DNA of 64,000 bases from an uncultured Bacilli bacterium (GCA_910577505.1 CAJTLN010000002.1:124001-188000), one strand, 5' to 3'; positions 1-8,718 are shown, counted from the stretch's first letter. Notes: a model not told the origin generated them from the letters alone. Translations and numbers: made by a program.

Positions 1-638
1 AAAACCTTCAATTGGATGAAGATGTGAATTTTAGTTTATTGGATAAATGTTTATATTTAGAAAATATAAATAATTATGTAATAGGTTCTAAAAAAAGTAT
101 TGGTACTTTAGAAGATGAAGATACTAGTATTTCTTATTTGAAATATGTAGAAAATGACGAAGTCCTTTTTGAAATAGAAAATGAAAATTATATTTCTTTT
201 TCTTATCCTAGAAAATATAATAATTTGATTTTTGTATTTGGTGGTTACAATGATACAATGATTGGTTATAAAAGCGATATTTTGGTTTATGATTTGTCTG
301 GTAATTTATTGCAAATTGTGGAAAATAATTCTGTTAATAGGTCTTATGATATTATGGGTGATAAGTTAATTTTATCTAGAAATTATTTTGATGGTGAATT
401 AGAAAGATTGTTAGAATATAATATATTCTCTACACATAAGGTGTATTTTTACAATGATATATATAAAATAAATGATGATTTTTTGGGAAGCTCAGTTACT
501 GATAATCCTAAAGAAGAAAAGCCCATTTATGATATAAAGAATCCAGAAACGAAAGATATTGCTATTATATTAATATTATTACTTTCTGTTGTTTCTTTTA
601 TATATTTTATTATTACAAATAAAAAGAAGATTTGTTGA
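1..638 (+). CDS. C-terminal part of a membrane-anchored protein of unknown function (5' end outside window)
   Basis: The frame is open to the first base of the window, with no stop upstream of the TTG at 12. I therefore read this as the 3' part of a longer gene. The visible ~210 residues are rich in short beta-like stretches with alternating aromatic and hydrophobic residues, then a Pro/Glu/Lys-rich linker. They end in one hydrophobic segment (about the last 30 residues) followed by Lys-Lys-Lys. That suggests an outside domain held by a C-terminal anchor. I recognise no family. A hairpin terminator follows directly. Confidence 0.6.
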   Translation, partial: NLQLDEDVNFSLLDKCLYLENINNYVIGSKKSIGTLEDEDTSISYLKYVENDEVLFEIENENYISFSYPRKYNNLIFVFGGYNDTMIGYKSDILVYDLSGNLLQIVENNSVNRSYDIMGDKLILSRNYFDGELERLLEYNIFSTHKVYFYNDIYKINDDFLGSSVTDNPKEEKPIYDIKNPETKDIAIILILLLSVVSFIYFIITNKKKIC

Positions 639-645
639 TAATTAG

Positions 646-667
646 AAACTTCCTTATGGGAGTTTTT
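646..667 (+). terminator. Intrinsic terminator
   Basis: Eight-base stem (646-653 with 658-665, one G-T pair), a TTAT loop and a run of five T. It sits 8 bases after the stop of the preceding gene and just ahead of the ribosome site at 673-678. Confidence 0.6.
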
Positions 668-681
668 ATGATGGAGGGTTT

Positions 682-1986
682 ATGAGAGAAAAAATTTATT
701 ATATGTTGTTAGAAATATACTTAATATTAGTTTTGTTATGGTTGTTTATTGGTTCAATATTAAATACTTATGAATATATAGATAGTACTTTAACATCTTT
801 AGGATTATTTGTATTTGCAATACTTGGTATAATTTTATATATATTTTATAAATTTATACAAAAGAAATATTCTCTTATGGATTATTTGATAGTAATGATG
901 AGTTTATTAGGATATCTTTCTTATTGTAATGCTTTTGATAAAAGAGTAGCTCTTATTGGATTTATAGATGGAAGAGAAGGATTGCTTGCAATTCTTTCTT
1001 ATTATATGATTTTTCTTTTAAGTACTACTGTAAAAAATGAAAAAATAAGAAAAGATGTTTTTAAATTATTAACACTGATAGGGATTATATTTGTTTTTTA
1101 TGGAGTATTGCAAATTTTTGGTATATTTTCTTTTTTAGGAATACCAATAGTTGGGCAGTGGAAATATGCTTCTAGTCTACTTAATAATTCTAATTTTATG
1201 GGGGCGTTTTGTGTTTTGATGAGTGGTTTATGGTTGGGAAAATATTTTTTTGAGGATATTGAAAAAATAAATTACAAATCATTAATTGTATTATTTATAT
1301 TCGTATTAGGTTTATTAATTAGTGGAGCAATGAGTGCATTTGTTGCTTTGATTGTGATGATGTTAATAATAATATTTATTTATTTTTTTGTATTTAGAAA
1401 AAGATTTAATATAAAAAAAGTTTTTTTAAAAGTTTTAAATATTTTCTTAATTTTTTTAATAAGTTTCATTTTTGTAAATTGTTGTAATTCAAACGAATTA
1501 ATAAAGGATGTAAGAATATTAAATAGTGAAGTTTTTAATTCTGCTACATCTGGTTTGAAGAAAGAATATGGAACTGGTAGAGTACATATATGGAAAGAAT
1601 CCTTAAAGTATTTCCCTAAATATATATGGACTGGAGTTGGGATAGATAATTTTATTTATTTAGGAAAGAATGAATTTGTTACTGATTATATATCTGGAGT
1701 AAAGTATTCTAAAGCACATAATGAATATTTACAGATATTACTTACTGAAGGTATCTTTATGTTTGTTATATATTTGTTGTTTTTAGGGATAATTTTTATT
1801 AAATCATTATTATCTATTTTTAGAAATAAAAAAGTAAATTATGTTGTATTATCACTATTTTTAGCTTATTTCGGATATTGTATTCAAGCTTTCTTTAATA
1901 TAAGTATGATAAAAGTAGCTCCAATATTTTATATGATTAGTGGAATGCTGGTGTCTTGTGTTGAAGGAGAGAAATTGAAGTATTAA
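682..1986 (+). CDS. O-antigen ligase / Wzy-type polymerase family membrane protein
   Basis: This 434-residue protein is polytopic, with roughly ten to twelve hydrophobic segments. Near residues 300-355 it carries the family's hallmark long extracytoplasmic loop: a WKESLKYFPKY...GVGIDNF stretch followed by KAHNEYLQ, with His346 in the conserved H-N-E-Y position. Proteins of this family (PF04932-like) join or polymerise surface glycans on a lipid carrier at the outer face of the membrane. In a Gram-positive cell that would be a wall or capsular polysaccharide, or a glycan on a secreted protein. The ATG at 682 is preceded by GGAGGG at 673-678. No other glycan genes are visible next to it, so the substrate is unknown. 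Confidence 0.75.
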   Translation: MREKIYYMLLEIYLILVLLWLFIGSILNTYEYIDSTLTSLGLFVFAILGIILYIFYKFIQKKYSLMDYLIVMMSLLGYLSYCNAFDKRVALIGFIDGREGLLAILSYYMIFLLSTTVKNEKIRKDVFKLLTLIGIIFVFYGVLQIFGIFSFLGIPIVGQWKYASSLLNNSNFMGAFCVLMSGLWLGKYFFEDIEKINYKSLIVLFIFVLGLLISGAMSAFVALIVMMLIIIFIYFFVFRKRFNIKKVFLKVLNIFLIFLISFIFVNCCNSNELIKDVRILNSEVFNSATSGLKKEYGTGRVHIWKESLKYFPKYIWTGVGIDNFIYLGKNEFVTDYISGVKYSKAHNEYLQILLTEGIFMFVIYLLFLGIIFIKSLLSIFRNKKVNYVVLSLFLAYFGYCIQAFFNISMIKVAPIFYMISGMLVSCVEGEKLKY

Positions 1987-2007
1987 TAATTTAATGCTTC
2001 TTTTTTT
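1977..2007 (+). terminator. Intrinsic terminator overlapping the end of the ligase gene
   Basis: GAAGTATT (1977-1984) pairs with AATGCTTC (1993-2000) through one T-G pair, followed by seven T. The left arm includes the last codons of the ligase gene. Confidence 0.6.
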
Positions 2008-2154
2008 ATGAAAAAAATTTTTTGAAATAAAAGAAGGGAAAATGAATATAGAGGTAGAATATATAGAGTAGAGGGAGGTTTCTTAATGATATAAAGTTAT
2101 TATTATAAATAAAGAGAAGAAGTTATTTAGTGGAAAATAAACAAATATTTTATT

Positions 2155-3039
2155 ATGTCATTTATTTCTTTAATGAGAGATTTTACTTTTAAAACTTTAT
2201 GGGTGATAGGGAGTGAAGATAGTAAAAAATTTTTGAATAGAATTGTTTTTGAATTAGTTGGATATGATACTAATGATTTTATTTTAGGAATGAATGAATT
2301 AGGAGCTAATAATTATAAAAGTTTAGCAAATAGGTTAGACATATTACTTTGCTCTAAAGATAATTTGACTAAAATAAATGTAGAAATTAATAGTGAATAT
2401 AAAATTATTATGGTAAATAAAAACGATTCTTATATATATAAGTTAGCAGATGAATTTTATTCTGGTATGGAAAGTAGTGATAAATATAAGCAAGAAATTA
2501 AAGTAGAACAAATAAATATAAATGGGTTTCTTAATAGAGAAGATAAAAGTGTTACGATAGCTCATTATGTTTCACGTGATTTAGATAATGATTTGGTTAG
2601 GAATGGAGTTAAATTCCATGATGTGTATCTACCAAATGTGAAAGAAATGTGTTATGATGGTTGTGATGAAATATATAAAGATTTAGCTATGTTTATGGCA
2701 AAGAGCTATGAAGAGATGACGGAATATGCTAAAGGAAATAAAGAGAGGGAAACCGTTATGAAAGATTTGAAAAGACTTGGTAGTGATGAAGAATATGTAG
2801 ATTTATATGATCATGACGAATTTGATGCTATTTTATTACAATCATATAAAGATGATGATAGGGCAGAAGGATTGGCGGAAGGACGTGCAGAAAGTCGAGC
2901 TGAAGGACGAGAAGAAGGGCGAACTGAAGGACGAGCCGAAGGGCATATTGAAGGAAAAAAAGAAAAGGAACTAGAAATTATTGATAAATTAAAAAGTAAA
3001 GGCTTAACTGAAGAAGAGATAAAAGATTTATTAAGTTAG
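2155..3039 (+). CDS. Rpn / PD-(D/E)XK nuclease-family transposase-like protein
   Basis: The 294-residue product resembles the Rpn (PDDEXK_2) group of recombination-promoting nucleases. It starts RDFTFKTLW and has the core RLDILL (Asp62) followed about 15 residues later by VEIN (Glu77). The usual residue two places on is Gln, but here it is Asn79. Residues ~236-270 form a charged tail of repeated G-R-A-E-G type units, then a short Lys/Glu helix ending in LTEEEIKDLLS, which is typical of the family. The start is uncertain: no good ribosome site lies before the ATG at 2155 and a stop closes the frame at 2128-2130. The altered catalytic residue and weak start leave open that it is poorly expressed or inactive. 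Confidence 0.75.
   Translation: MSFISLMRDFTFKTLWVIGSEDSKKFLNRIVFELVGYDTNDFILGMNELGANNYKSLANRLDILLCSKDNLTKINVEINSEYKIIMVNKNDSYIYKLADEFYSGMESSDKYKQEIKVEQININGFLNREDKSVTIAHYVSRDLDNDLVRNGVKFHDVYLPNVKEMCYDGCDEIYKDLAMFMAKSYEEMTEYAKGNKERETVMKDLKRLGSDEEYVDLYDHDEFDAILLQSYKDDDRAEGLAEGRAESRAEGREEGRTEGRAEGHIEGKKEKELEIIDKLKSKGLTEEEIKDLLS
2866..2966 (+). repeat. Degenerate short tandem repeat coding for a Gly-Arg-Ala-Glu tail
   Basis: Imperfect 12-base units of the GAAGGACGAGCC type repeat about eight times within the Rpn-like gene. They encode alternating E-G and R-A/E pairs. All differ by multiples of three, so changes in copy number would alter tail length without shifting the frame. Confidence 0.7.
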
Positions 3040-3042
3040 AGA

Positions 3043-3066
3043 GCTTTCCTAATAAGGAAAGTTTTT
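3043..3066 (+). terminator. Intrinsic terminator after the Rpn-like gene
   Basis: CTTTCCT (3044-3050), loop AATA, AGGAAAG (3055-3061), then five T. Confidence 0.7.
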
Positions 3067-3145
3067 ATATGTGATAAAGTATAAAAAATTGCAAAAAAAG
3101 ATAAGTTTTTATATAATAATGAACAAGTTTAAGAGGTGTTTTGTT

Positions 3146-3697
3146 ATGAAAAATCTGAAGTTTGGCAAAAGTTTTTTAGCTGGTATTGTTGCAGCATCAA
3201 TAGTTGGTTGCAGTCTGGGTGGATATCACATTTATAAAAGACATGAAATTAATAGAGTTAAAGGTTATCTGGAAGATTTTTTAACAGAAGATAATTATGT
3301 TGATTTGAGCAAGATAAGTACAGAATATGAAATAAGAGACTTTAGTGGTGAAGCTTTAAAAAGTGCTTTAGAAGAGATGGATGTTGATTATGTTAGAATA
3401 ACTGATTCTTATATTTATGATGAGGCTCATGTGGAGACATTTACACAAATGAATGCTGTTAATTATAATAAAGAATTGTGGACGGATCAAAATGGTAACA
3501 TTATGTATGAAATGTATGAGCCTGTTAGAATGTCAGATGGATATGGTGTTAGATATGAAATCCCAGAAGGATTTACATTAGAAGAAATTGATGTTATAGC
3601 AGAACCAATAAGGTATAGTGAACTTGATAGTAAAATCATTTCAGTTAATGAAAATAATTATGAAAACTCTTATAGTTTGGAACTTAGAAGAAAATGA
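3146..3697 (+). CDS. Hypothetical membrane-anchored or lipoprotein
   Basis: I chose the ATG at 3146 because AAGAGGTG (3131-3138) sits just upstream; an upstream in-frame extension from 3071 has no such site. The 183-residue product starts MKNLKFGKSF, followed by a ~20-residue hydrophobic stretch containing ASIVGC. That could be a lipobox or simply an anchor. The rest is a soluble domain with many Asp, Glu and Tyr residues and no motif I recognise. Its stop overlaps the start of the next gene as ATGA, so the two are probably translated together. Confidence 0.6.
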   Translation: MKNLKFGKSFLAGIVAASIVGCSLGGYHIYKRHEINRVKGYLEDFLTEDNYVDLSKISTEYEIRDFSGEALKSALEEMDVDYVRITDSYIYDEAHVETFTQMNAVNYNKELWTDQNGNIMYEMYEPVRMSDGYGVRYEIPEGFTLEEIDVIAEPIRYSELDSKIISVNENNYENSYSLELRRK

Positions 3698-4722
3698 ATT
3701 TAGATGAGTTAATTGGGAAATTCTTAGAGAGAACAGGGTATCTTAATAACGATAGAATTTCAGCAATTGTTGTATATGGAAGTCGTGTTAGAGGTACTAA
3801 TAAAACAACAAGTGACTTAGATATTTTAGTAATTACAGAAAACAGAAGAAATATAAAAGCAGCAATGATTATTGATGGGATAAAGGTAGATTATAATATT
3901 TTTTCATCATATGATTTATTTGAGATAGCTTATGAAAAGAGAATGGCCAATAATGCTTATTTTGAATCTATTTTGAAAAGTGGTAGAGTTATTAAAAATA
4001 ATGGTATTTTAGAAGAATTTGAAGCTTATTTAGATGAACTTAGTGATATGAAAATTCATAAGCGAAAATTATCATCAAAAGTATTAGAAGAAATAAAAAA
4101 TCTATATGAAAATTTTACCTCTTCTAAATCAAGTTATTGGTATTTTAATTTATTAGAGAAATTAAGAATGACTTATAATTATTTAAAGAACTGTTCTTAT
4201 GTTAGTATGGTAAAAGTTTATGAAGTCTTTTCAAATAGTGAGTTTTATGAAGATGCATATAGTATTAAACTTCCAAGTAGTGATTTTATATCTTTATTTT
4301 TAGATGGAGTAAATGTTAAAAATTTCGAGATACAATTAAAAATAGTTAATAAGATTATGTTTAATTTAGGTATAGATATTTATAAAGAAGTTGATTACAT
4401 AGAAGACAGTGCTGAGTTTTTTTATGAAAATGATATAAAAAGTGAATTATTGGTTATTTATAATAAAGTAGAGAAAGTAATAGATTTTTTAAGTAATAAT
4501 CATCCTTATGCCGATTATGCTTATAATGTTTTATTAAGACAGATAGAATTGTTTTATCAAAGAGTTTATAGAAGTATTTCTAAGGAAATAAGTGATGCAT
4601 TAAAAAGTGCAAATAATATTAGTAACGGAGAAAGAATAAGAACTTTAAAAGGATTATTTGGTATTGTTGATAAGGATTATCGTTTTGATTATGACAATTA
4701 TATGTTAAAATTAAATTTGTAA
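3694..4722 (+). CDS. Nucleotidyltransferase-domain protein
   Basis: Residues 25-45 carry the minimal nucleotidyltransferase signature: Gly29-Ser30, then Asp41-x-Asp43 in YGSRVRG...SDLDIL. This is the metal-binding core that transfers an NMP group to a hydroxyl on protein, RNA or a small molecule. At 342 residues it is longer than a stand-alone MNT antitoxin. The remaining ~250 residues look helical and include an NLLEKLRMTYNYLKN stretch that could be a HEPN-like or substrate-binding region. The start overlaps the preceding stop (ATGA). No toxin partner gene is evident beside it. The substrate is unknown. Confidence 0.7.
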   Translation: MNLDELIGKFLERTGYLNNDRISAIVVYGSRVRGTNKTTSDLDILVITENRRNIKAAMIIDGIKVDYNIFSSYDLFEIAYEKRMANNAYFESILKSGRVIKNNGILEEFEAYLDELSDMKIHKRKLSSKVLEEIKNLYENFTSSKSSYWYFNLLEKLRMTYNYLKNCSYVSMVKVYEVFSNSEFYEDAYSIKLPSSDFISLFLDGVNVKNFEIQLKIVNKIMFNLGIDIYKEVDYIEDSAEFFYENDIKSELLVIYNKVEKVIDFLSNNHPYADYAYNVLLRQIELFYQRVYRSISKEISDALKSANNISNGERIRTLKGLFGIVDKDYRFDYDNYMLKLNL

Positions 4723-4731
4723 GGTGATGTT

Positions 4732-5367
4732 ATGAATATACAACTTGGATGTTATGAAATACCATTGGAAATAATACATAAGAATAACAAAAATATTTAT
4801 TTTAGATTTAAAGAGGATGGTATTTTATATGTTACATGTAATAGGTTTGTTTCAGAAAAAGAAGTTAGAAGATTAATAGCTTTTAATGAAAAATCATTAC
4901 TTAAGATGTATGAAAATTTTCTTAAACAGAATGAAAATAATAGTCATTTTTATTACTTGGGAGATTCTTATACTGTAGTAGTTGATGAAACAGTTAAAAA
5001 GGTAAATATTGTGGAAGACATGATATATACAAAAGATGATAAAATGCTTGATAAGTGGTGTAAAAATGAAGCTTTAAGAATATTTGGAGAAAGATTAAAA
5101 GCTCAAGTATTTAATTTTAGTGATATTCCTCCCTTTACTTGGAAAATTAGAAAGATGAGTACTCGTTGGGGAGTTAATAATGTTACTAAGAGAATTATTA
5201 CTTTAAATAGTGAATTGTTAAAAAAGGATGTAACTTTAATTGATTATGTTATAGTTCATGAGCTATGTCATTTTTATGAAGCGAATCATAGTAGTAGATT
5301 TTGGGCACAAGTAGAAAAGCGATATCCTTATTATAAATTAGCAAGAAAAAGATTGAGGGTGGAGTAG
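4732..5367 (+). CDS. YgjP-like zinc metallopeptidase (M48/WLM superfamily)
   Basis: The 211-residue protein has the zinc-binding HELCH motif (His176, Glu177, His180) followed by ANHSSRFW. It is preceded by RKMSTRWGVNN...ITLNSELL, which is the YgjP/DUF45 pattern (PF01863). The third zinc ligand would be the His in NHSSRFW. Length and layout fit the family. No signal peptide or membrane segment is seen, so it should act in the cytoplasm. The natural substrate of the family is poorly known. AAGGTGATG lies just ahead of the ATG. It is followed without a gap by the rRNA methyltransferase gene. Confidence 0.85.
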   Translation: MNIQLGCYEIPLEIIHKNNKNIYFRFKEDGILYVTCNRFVSEKEVRRLIAFNEKSLLKMYENFLKQNENNSHFYYLGDSYTVVVDETVKKVNIVEDMIYTKDDKMLDKWCKNEALRIFGERLKAQVFNFSDIPPFTWKIRKMSTRWGVNNVTKRIITLNSELLKKDVTLIDYVIVHELCHFYEANHSSRFWAQVEKRYPYYKLARKRLRVE

Positions 5368-6093
5368 ATGGAAATTATAACTTCATTAGATAATAAACAT
5401 ATTAAAAATTTAAGTAAGTTATTAATTAAGAAATATAGAGATCAAGAAGATATGTTCTTAGTTGAAGGGGAACATTTAGTAGAAGAATCTTTTAAATCTG
5501 GTAATTTAATTGAGTTAATTAAAACTGAGGATTATGAAAGGGACTTTGATGTTCCTACAACAATTGTAACTTATGAAGTGTTAAAAAAGTTAAGTAGTAG
5601 TGTTACACCTCAGAAAGTTATAGGAGTAGTAAAAAAGTTAGAAGAGAAAAAATATGGTAATAAAATTTTGATTCTTGATAATTTACAAGATCCAGGTAAC
5701 TTAGGAACGATAATACGTAGTAGTGTAGCTTTTAATGTTGATACTATTGTTTTATCAGAAAATTGTGTTGATTTGTATAATGATAAGGTTATTAGATCAA
5801 GTGAAGGTATGTTGTTTCATATTAATGTAATAAAGAGAAATATAGATGAATTTATAGATGAAATACATGAGGAAGGATATAAAGTACTTGGCACTAAGGT
5901 AACTGACGGAGAAAATGTTAAGAAGGTAGAAGTTCCGGAAAAGGTTGCAATAATTATGGGAAATGAAGGCGCTGGAGTAAGATGTGAGATACTTGATAAA
6001 TGTGATAAGTATTTATATATTTCAATGAATAAGGTTTGTGAATCATTAAATGTTGGAGTAGCAACAAGTATTATTTTATACGAATTATTTTAG
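5368..6093 (+). CDS. TrmH/SpoU-family RNA 2'-O-methyltransferase
   Basis: This 241-residue enzyme would transfer methyl from S-adenosylmethionine to a ribose 2'-OH in rRNA or tRNA. The N-terminal ~100 residues contain the substrate-binding FLVEGEHLVEES element. The SPOUT knot carries the three SpoU motifs: LDNLQDPGNLGTIIRSS (around residues 108-124), IIMGNEGAG (around 194-202) and SLNVGVATSIILYE near the C-terminus. The layout matches RlmB/TsnR-like proteins, but the target nucleotide cannot be read from the sequence. The ATG at 5368 directly follows the previous stop, with GGGTGGAG upstream. Confidence 0.85.
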   Translation: MEIITSLDNKHIKNLSKLLIKKYRDQEDMFLVEGEHLVEESFKSGNLIELIKTEDYERDFDVPTTIVTYEVLKKLSSSVTPQKVIGVVKKLEEKKYGNKILILDNLQDPGNLGTIIRSSVAFNVDTIVLSENCVDLYNDKVIRSSEGMLFHINVIKRNIDEFIDEIHEEGYKVLGTKVTDGENVKKVEVPEKVAIIMGNEGAGVRCEILDKCDKYLYISMNKVCESLNVGVATSIILYELF

Positions 6094-6115
6094 ATGAATT
6101 TTGGGGGATTTGATT

Positions 6116-6457
6116 ATGGAAAAGATAAAGTTTAGCGAGGAACATGCACATGGATTTGTTAAGGAAGGATTAATGTTAGTTGGTTTTCCTGAGAATTTAC
6201 AAATTCAAGGTTTTATTGGGGATAATGATACAGTTTCATATTGGGTCTATTATGAATCTGAAGTTAAAGGAAAAATGCATAAGAGAATTAAACCTTTAAC
6301 TAAAAGAAATTATATTGATTTAATGAAATTCGCATTACAAATAAATGGTTATGATGTATCTTTTGTTGATATTAAAGTAAGAGATGAAAGTGTGTCGTAT
6401 ACTGTATCTACTAATATAGCTACCTATGATGGACCTCGTAAAAGAAAAAGAAGATAA
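6116..6457 (+). CDS. Conserved-looking hypothetical protein
   Basis: I place the start at the ATG at 6116, eight bases after GGGGG (6103-6107), not at the TTG at 6101 that includes that site. The 113-residue product has no signal or membrane segment and ends in KRKRR. The layout suggests a small mixed alpha/beta domain with a basic tail that could touch nucleic acid. I do not recognise the family. It lies between an rRNA methyltransferase and the CYTH gene in a tightly packed run. Confidence 0.6.
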   Translation: MEKIKFSEEHAHGFVKEGLMLVGFPENLQIQGFIGDNDTVSYWVYYESEVKGKMHKRIKPLTKRNYIDLMKFALQINGYDVSFVDIKVRDESVSYTVSTNIATYDGPRKRKRR

Positions 6458-6477
6458 AGTAGGAAAGATGGTTGTTT

Positions 6478-7014
6478 ATGAGAGAAATAGAATTAAAGTT
6501 TAAAGTTGATAATTTAGATAGTTTTATAGAAAAGCTAAGAAGTCTTGGATGTGAAATTAGCGAATATATTAATCAAGCAGATACTATATATGTAGAGAAT
6601 TTAAAAAATACAGAGAGTGTTGAGGGATCTGTTTGGTTAAGAGTAAGAAAAGTTAATGATAAAATAGAAATGAATTATAAAAAACAAAGTGCTAAAAAGA
6701 GTGAGTCACAAGAAATTGAATTTGGTGTTGATGATTATGAAAAAGCTAATAGTTTTTTAAAAGCATTAGGATATAATGAATGGGTTAGAGTTAATAAAAA
6801 AAGAAGATATTCTAAGTGTTTAAATGCCAATATTTGTATTGATGAAGTTGAAAGATTAGGTTCATTTGTTGAAATAGAATATCTAATTGATGAAAATGAT
6901 AAAACTATAGATTATGAAGAAGAATTACTTAAAATAGCAGAAAAACTTGGAATAGATACAAGTAATCAAGTAAATAGCCATTATGATACAATGATATCTG
7001 AACTTGAGGATTAG
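6478..7014 (+). CDS. CYTH-domain protein (class IV adenylate cyclase / CyaB-like)
   Basis: The 178-residue protein begins MREIELKFK, giving the ExExK hallmark of CYTH triphosphate tunnel enzymes. Further basic and acidic tunnel strands are visible: SVWLRVRKV, KIEMNYKKQ, VNKKRRYSK, ICIDEV and FVEIEY. The family includes CyaB adenylyl cyclases, thiamine triphosphatases and tripolyphosphatases; the pattern here is closest to CyaB, but the reaction is not fixed by sequence. The ATG at 6478 has AGGAAAG at 6461-6467. It sits 2 bases upstream of rimM. A degenerate CYTH gene lies at 13010-13579. Confidence 0.75.
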   Translation: MREIELKFKVDNLDSFIEKLRSLGCEISEYINQADTIYVENLKNTESVEGSVWLRVRKVNDKIEMNYKKQSAKKSESQEIEFGVDDYEKANSFLKALGYNEWVRVNKKRRYSKCLNANICIDEVERLGSFVEIEYLIDENDKTIDYEEELLKIAEKLGIDTSNQVNSHYDTMISELED

Positions 7015-7016
7015 TT

Positions 7017-7508
7017 ATGGAATATGTTTATATTGGAAAAATAGTTAATACTCATGGTATAAAAGGGGAACTTAGAATTCGAAGTGACTTTGATAAGAAG
7101 GAATTAGTTTTTAAACAAGGGTTTAATCTTTATATTGGAGAAGGGTATGTAAAAGAAGAAATTGTTAAATATAGAAGACATAAAGATTTTGATATGGTAA
7201 CGTTTAAAGGATATAACAATATTAATCAAGTTTTAAATTATTTAAAATTAAATGTTTATGTTTTAAGAGAAGATTTAAATTTAGATAATAATGATTATGT
7301 ATTACAAGATTTGGTAGGATTTGAAGTAGTAGAAAACGGAGAAAAATTTGGTAAAGTAGCCGAAATCGTGTATAATGGAAGTAGTATTTTGTTATATGTT
7401 GAGGCAGAGAAGAATTTCTATATTCCTTATGTTGATAGCTATATAAAAAAAGTTGATTTATGCAATAAGTTAATAGAAGTTCATGGTGCTAAAGGGTTGA
7501 TATTATGA
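7017..7508 (+). CDS. rimM: Ribosome maturation factor RimM
   Basis: The 163-residue protein starts with YIGKIVNTHGIKGELRI, the signature of the N-terminal RimM barrel. It continues with a PRC-barrel half containing DLVGFEVV and a FYIPYVDSYIKKVD stretch near the C-terminus. RimM binds S19 and helps the 30S head mature. Length is normal. The stop overlaps the trmD start as ATGA, reproducing the conserved rimM-trmD pair. No rpsP or KH-domain gene precedes it; the CYTH gene takes that place. Confidence 0.95.
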   Translation: MEYVYIGKIVNTHGIKGELRIRSDFDKKELVFKQGFNLYIGEGYVKEEIVKYRRHKDFDMVTFKGYNNINQVLNYLKLNVYVLREDLNLDNNDYVLQDLVGFEVVENGEKFGKVAEIVYNGSSILLYVEAEKNFYIPYVDSYIKKVDLCNKLIEVHGAKGLIL

Positions 7509-8173
7509 GAATAGATATACTTACATTATTTCCAGGAATGTTTGATGGATTTATTAACGAATCAATTATTAAAAGAGCAATAGCACAAAAAAGTGTTATA
7601 ATTAATATAGTTGATTTTAGAAAGTATTCTAAGTTAAATAATAATCAAGTAGATGATACTCCATATGGTGGTGGAGGTGGAATGGTTTTAAGAATAGAAC
7701 CATTATATGATGCAATTATGGATATTAAGAAGGATTCACCAGATGCTAAAGTAATACTCATGGCACCAGATGGAGTTCCGTATAAGCAGAGTATTGCAAC
7801 GTCATTAAAAAATGAAAAACACTTGATATTTATTTGTGGACATTATGAAGGTTTTGATGAAAGAATAAGAAGTCTTTGTGATATGGAAATAAGTATTGGT
7901 GATTATGTTTTAACTGGTGGAGAGTTACCAGCAATGGTAATAAGTGATAGCATTATAAGATTAATTCCAGGAGTTATTACACAAACTAGTTTGGATAGTG
8001 AATCATTTAATGATAAATTGCTTGATTATCCAACATATACAAAACCACAAGAATTTATGGGAATGAAAGTACCAGATGTACTCTTAAGTGGAGACCATGC
8101 AAAAGTTAGAGCATGGAGAGAAGAAATGAGAATAAAAAGAACGCAGACGAGACGACCAGATTTATTAAAATAA
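7505..8173 (+). CDS. trmD: tRNA (guanine-N1)-methyltransferase TrmD
   Basis: TrmD makes m1G37 in tRNAs with G36, which prevents +1 frameshifting. The 222-residue product shows the SPOUT knot residues FICGHYEGFDERI and ISIGDYVLTGGELPAMV, plus the early MRIDILTLFPGMF and the DTPYGGGGGMV loop. The C-terminal helical part ends near AWREEMRIKRT. Length is slightly short but in range. It overlaps rimM by four bases and is followed after 12 bases by a hypothetical gene, not directly by rplS. Confidence 0.96.
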   Translation: MRIDILTLFPGMFDGFINESIIKRAIAQKSVIINIVDFRKYSKLNNNQVDDTPYGGGGGMVLRIEPLYDAIMDIKKDSPDAKVILMAPDGVPYKQSIATSLKNEKHLIFICGHYEGFDERIRSLCDMEISIGDYVLTGGELPAMVISDSIIRLIPGVITQTSLDSESFNDKLLDYPTYTKPQEFMGMKVPDVLLSGDHAKVRAWREEMRIKRTQTRRPDLLK

Positions 8174-8185
8174 GAAGGTGAAAAA

Positions 8186-8638
8186 ATGGCAAGTAGCTAC
8201 TTAATTAATAAAGGACATCATGATGAAAGTGTAGTTTCTATACATGAGTTAGATGGCTATAAATTTAAACCAAAACCAGGTAAAGGAAACTATATTAGAG
8301 TTAATGAAGTTACAATAGTTGATAAAGTTATGATAGATAAAATATTATCTATTAAATTTGATAAAGCTTTTAAACAAGTTGTTGCGATGGCACTTGCTGT
8401 TATTAATGACGAAGATGCAGACGATGATTCAGCACAAATCGTATTAGATGAGGTCGAATTAGTAAGACAAATTCTTTTGAATAGATATCAAAGATTTATA
8501 AGTTATGAAAAAGAACAGTTATTCTTGAAAAAATTGAGACTTATAGAAAATGAAATGAGAATGAAACAAGTTCAAATTAAGCAGAAAGCTATGTATTTAG
8601 AACAACAAGAAACAATGACTCAAGGAAGAAGTAGATAA
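8186..8638 (+). CDS. Hypothetical protein inserted between trmD and rplS
   Basis: The 150-residue product has no membrane segment. The first ~50 residues look like an extended basic region (FKPKPGKGNYIRV), the middle is helical with an acidic patch (NDEDADDDSAQ), and the last ~45 residues are a strongly charged, Gln-rich helix that could form a coiled coil. AGAAGGTG precedes the ATG. I do not recognise it. Its place in the rimM-trmD unit suggests a link to ribosome or tRNA work, but that is inference only. Confidence 0.6.
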   Translation: MASSYLINKGHHDESVVSIHELDGYKFKPKPGKGNYIRVNEVTIVDKVMIDKILSIKFDKAFKQVVAMALAVINDEDADDDSAQIVLDEVELVRQILLNRYQRFISYEKEQLFLKKLRLIENEMRMKQVQIKQKAMYLEQQETMTQGRSR

Positions 8639-8662
8639 GGTATAGAAATATATCTTTTTTTT
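8639..8662 (+). terminator. Weak intrinsic terminator closing the rimM-trmD unit
   Basis: GGTATA, a GAAA tetraloop, and TATATC (8639-8654, one G-T pair), then eight T. The stem is short and AT-rich. Confidence 0.5.
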
Positions 8663-8683
8663 AGGGAAAGTGGGAGTTAAAGG

Positions 8684-8712
8684 TTGCAAAATGTAACTTA
8701 ATCTGTTATAAT
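8684..8712 (+). promoter_or_regulatory. Sigma-A-type promoter for rplS
   Basis: TTGCAA (8684-8689), a 17-base spacer, and TATAAT (8707-8712) with TG at 8704-8705 forming an extended -10. Predicted transcription start is about 8719. Confidence 0.8.
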
Positions 8713-8718
8713 CGAAAT

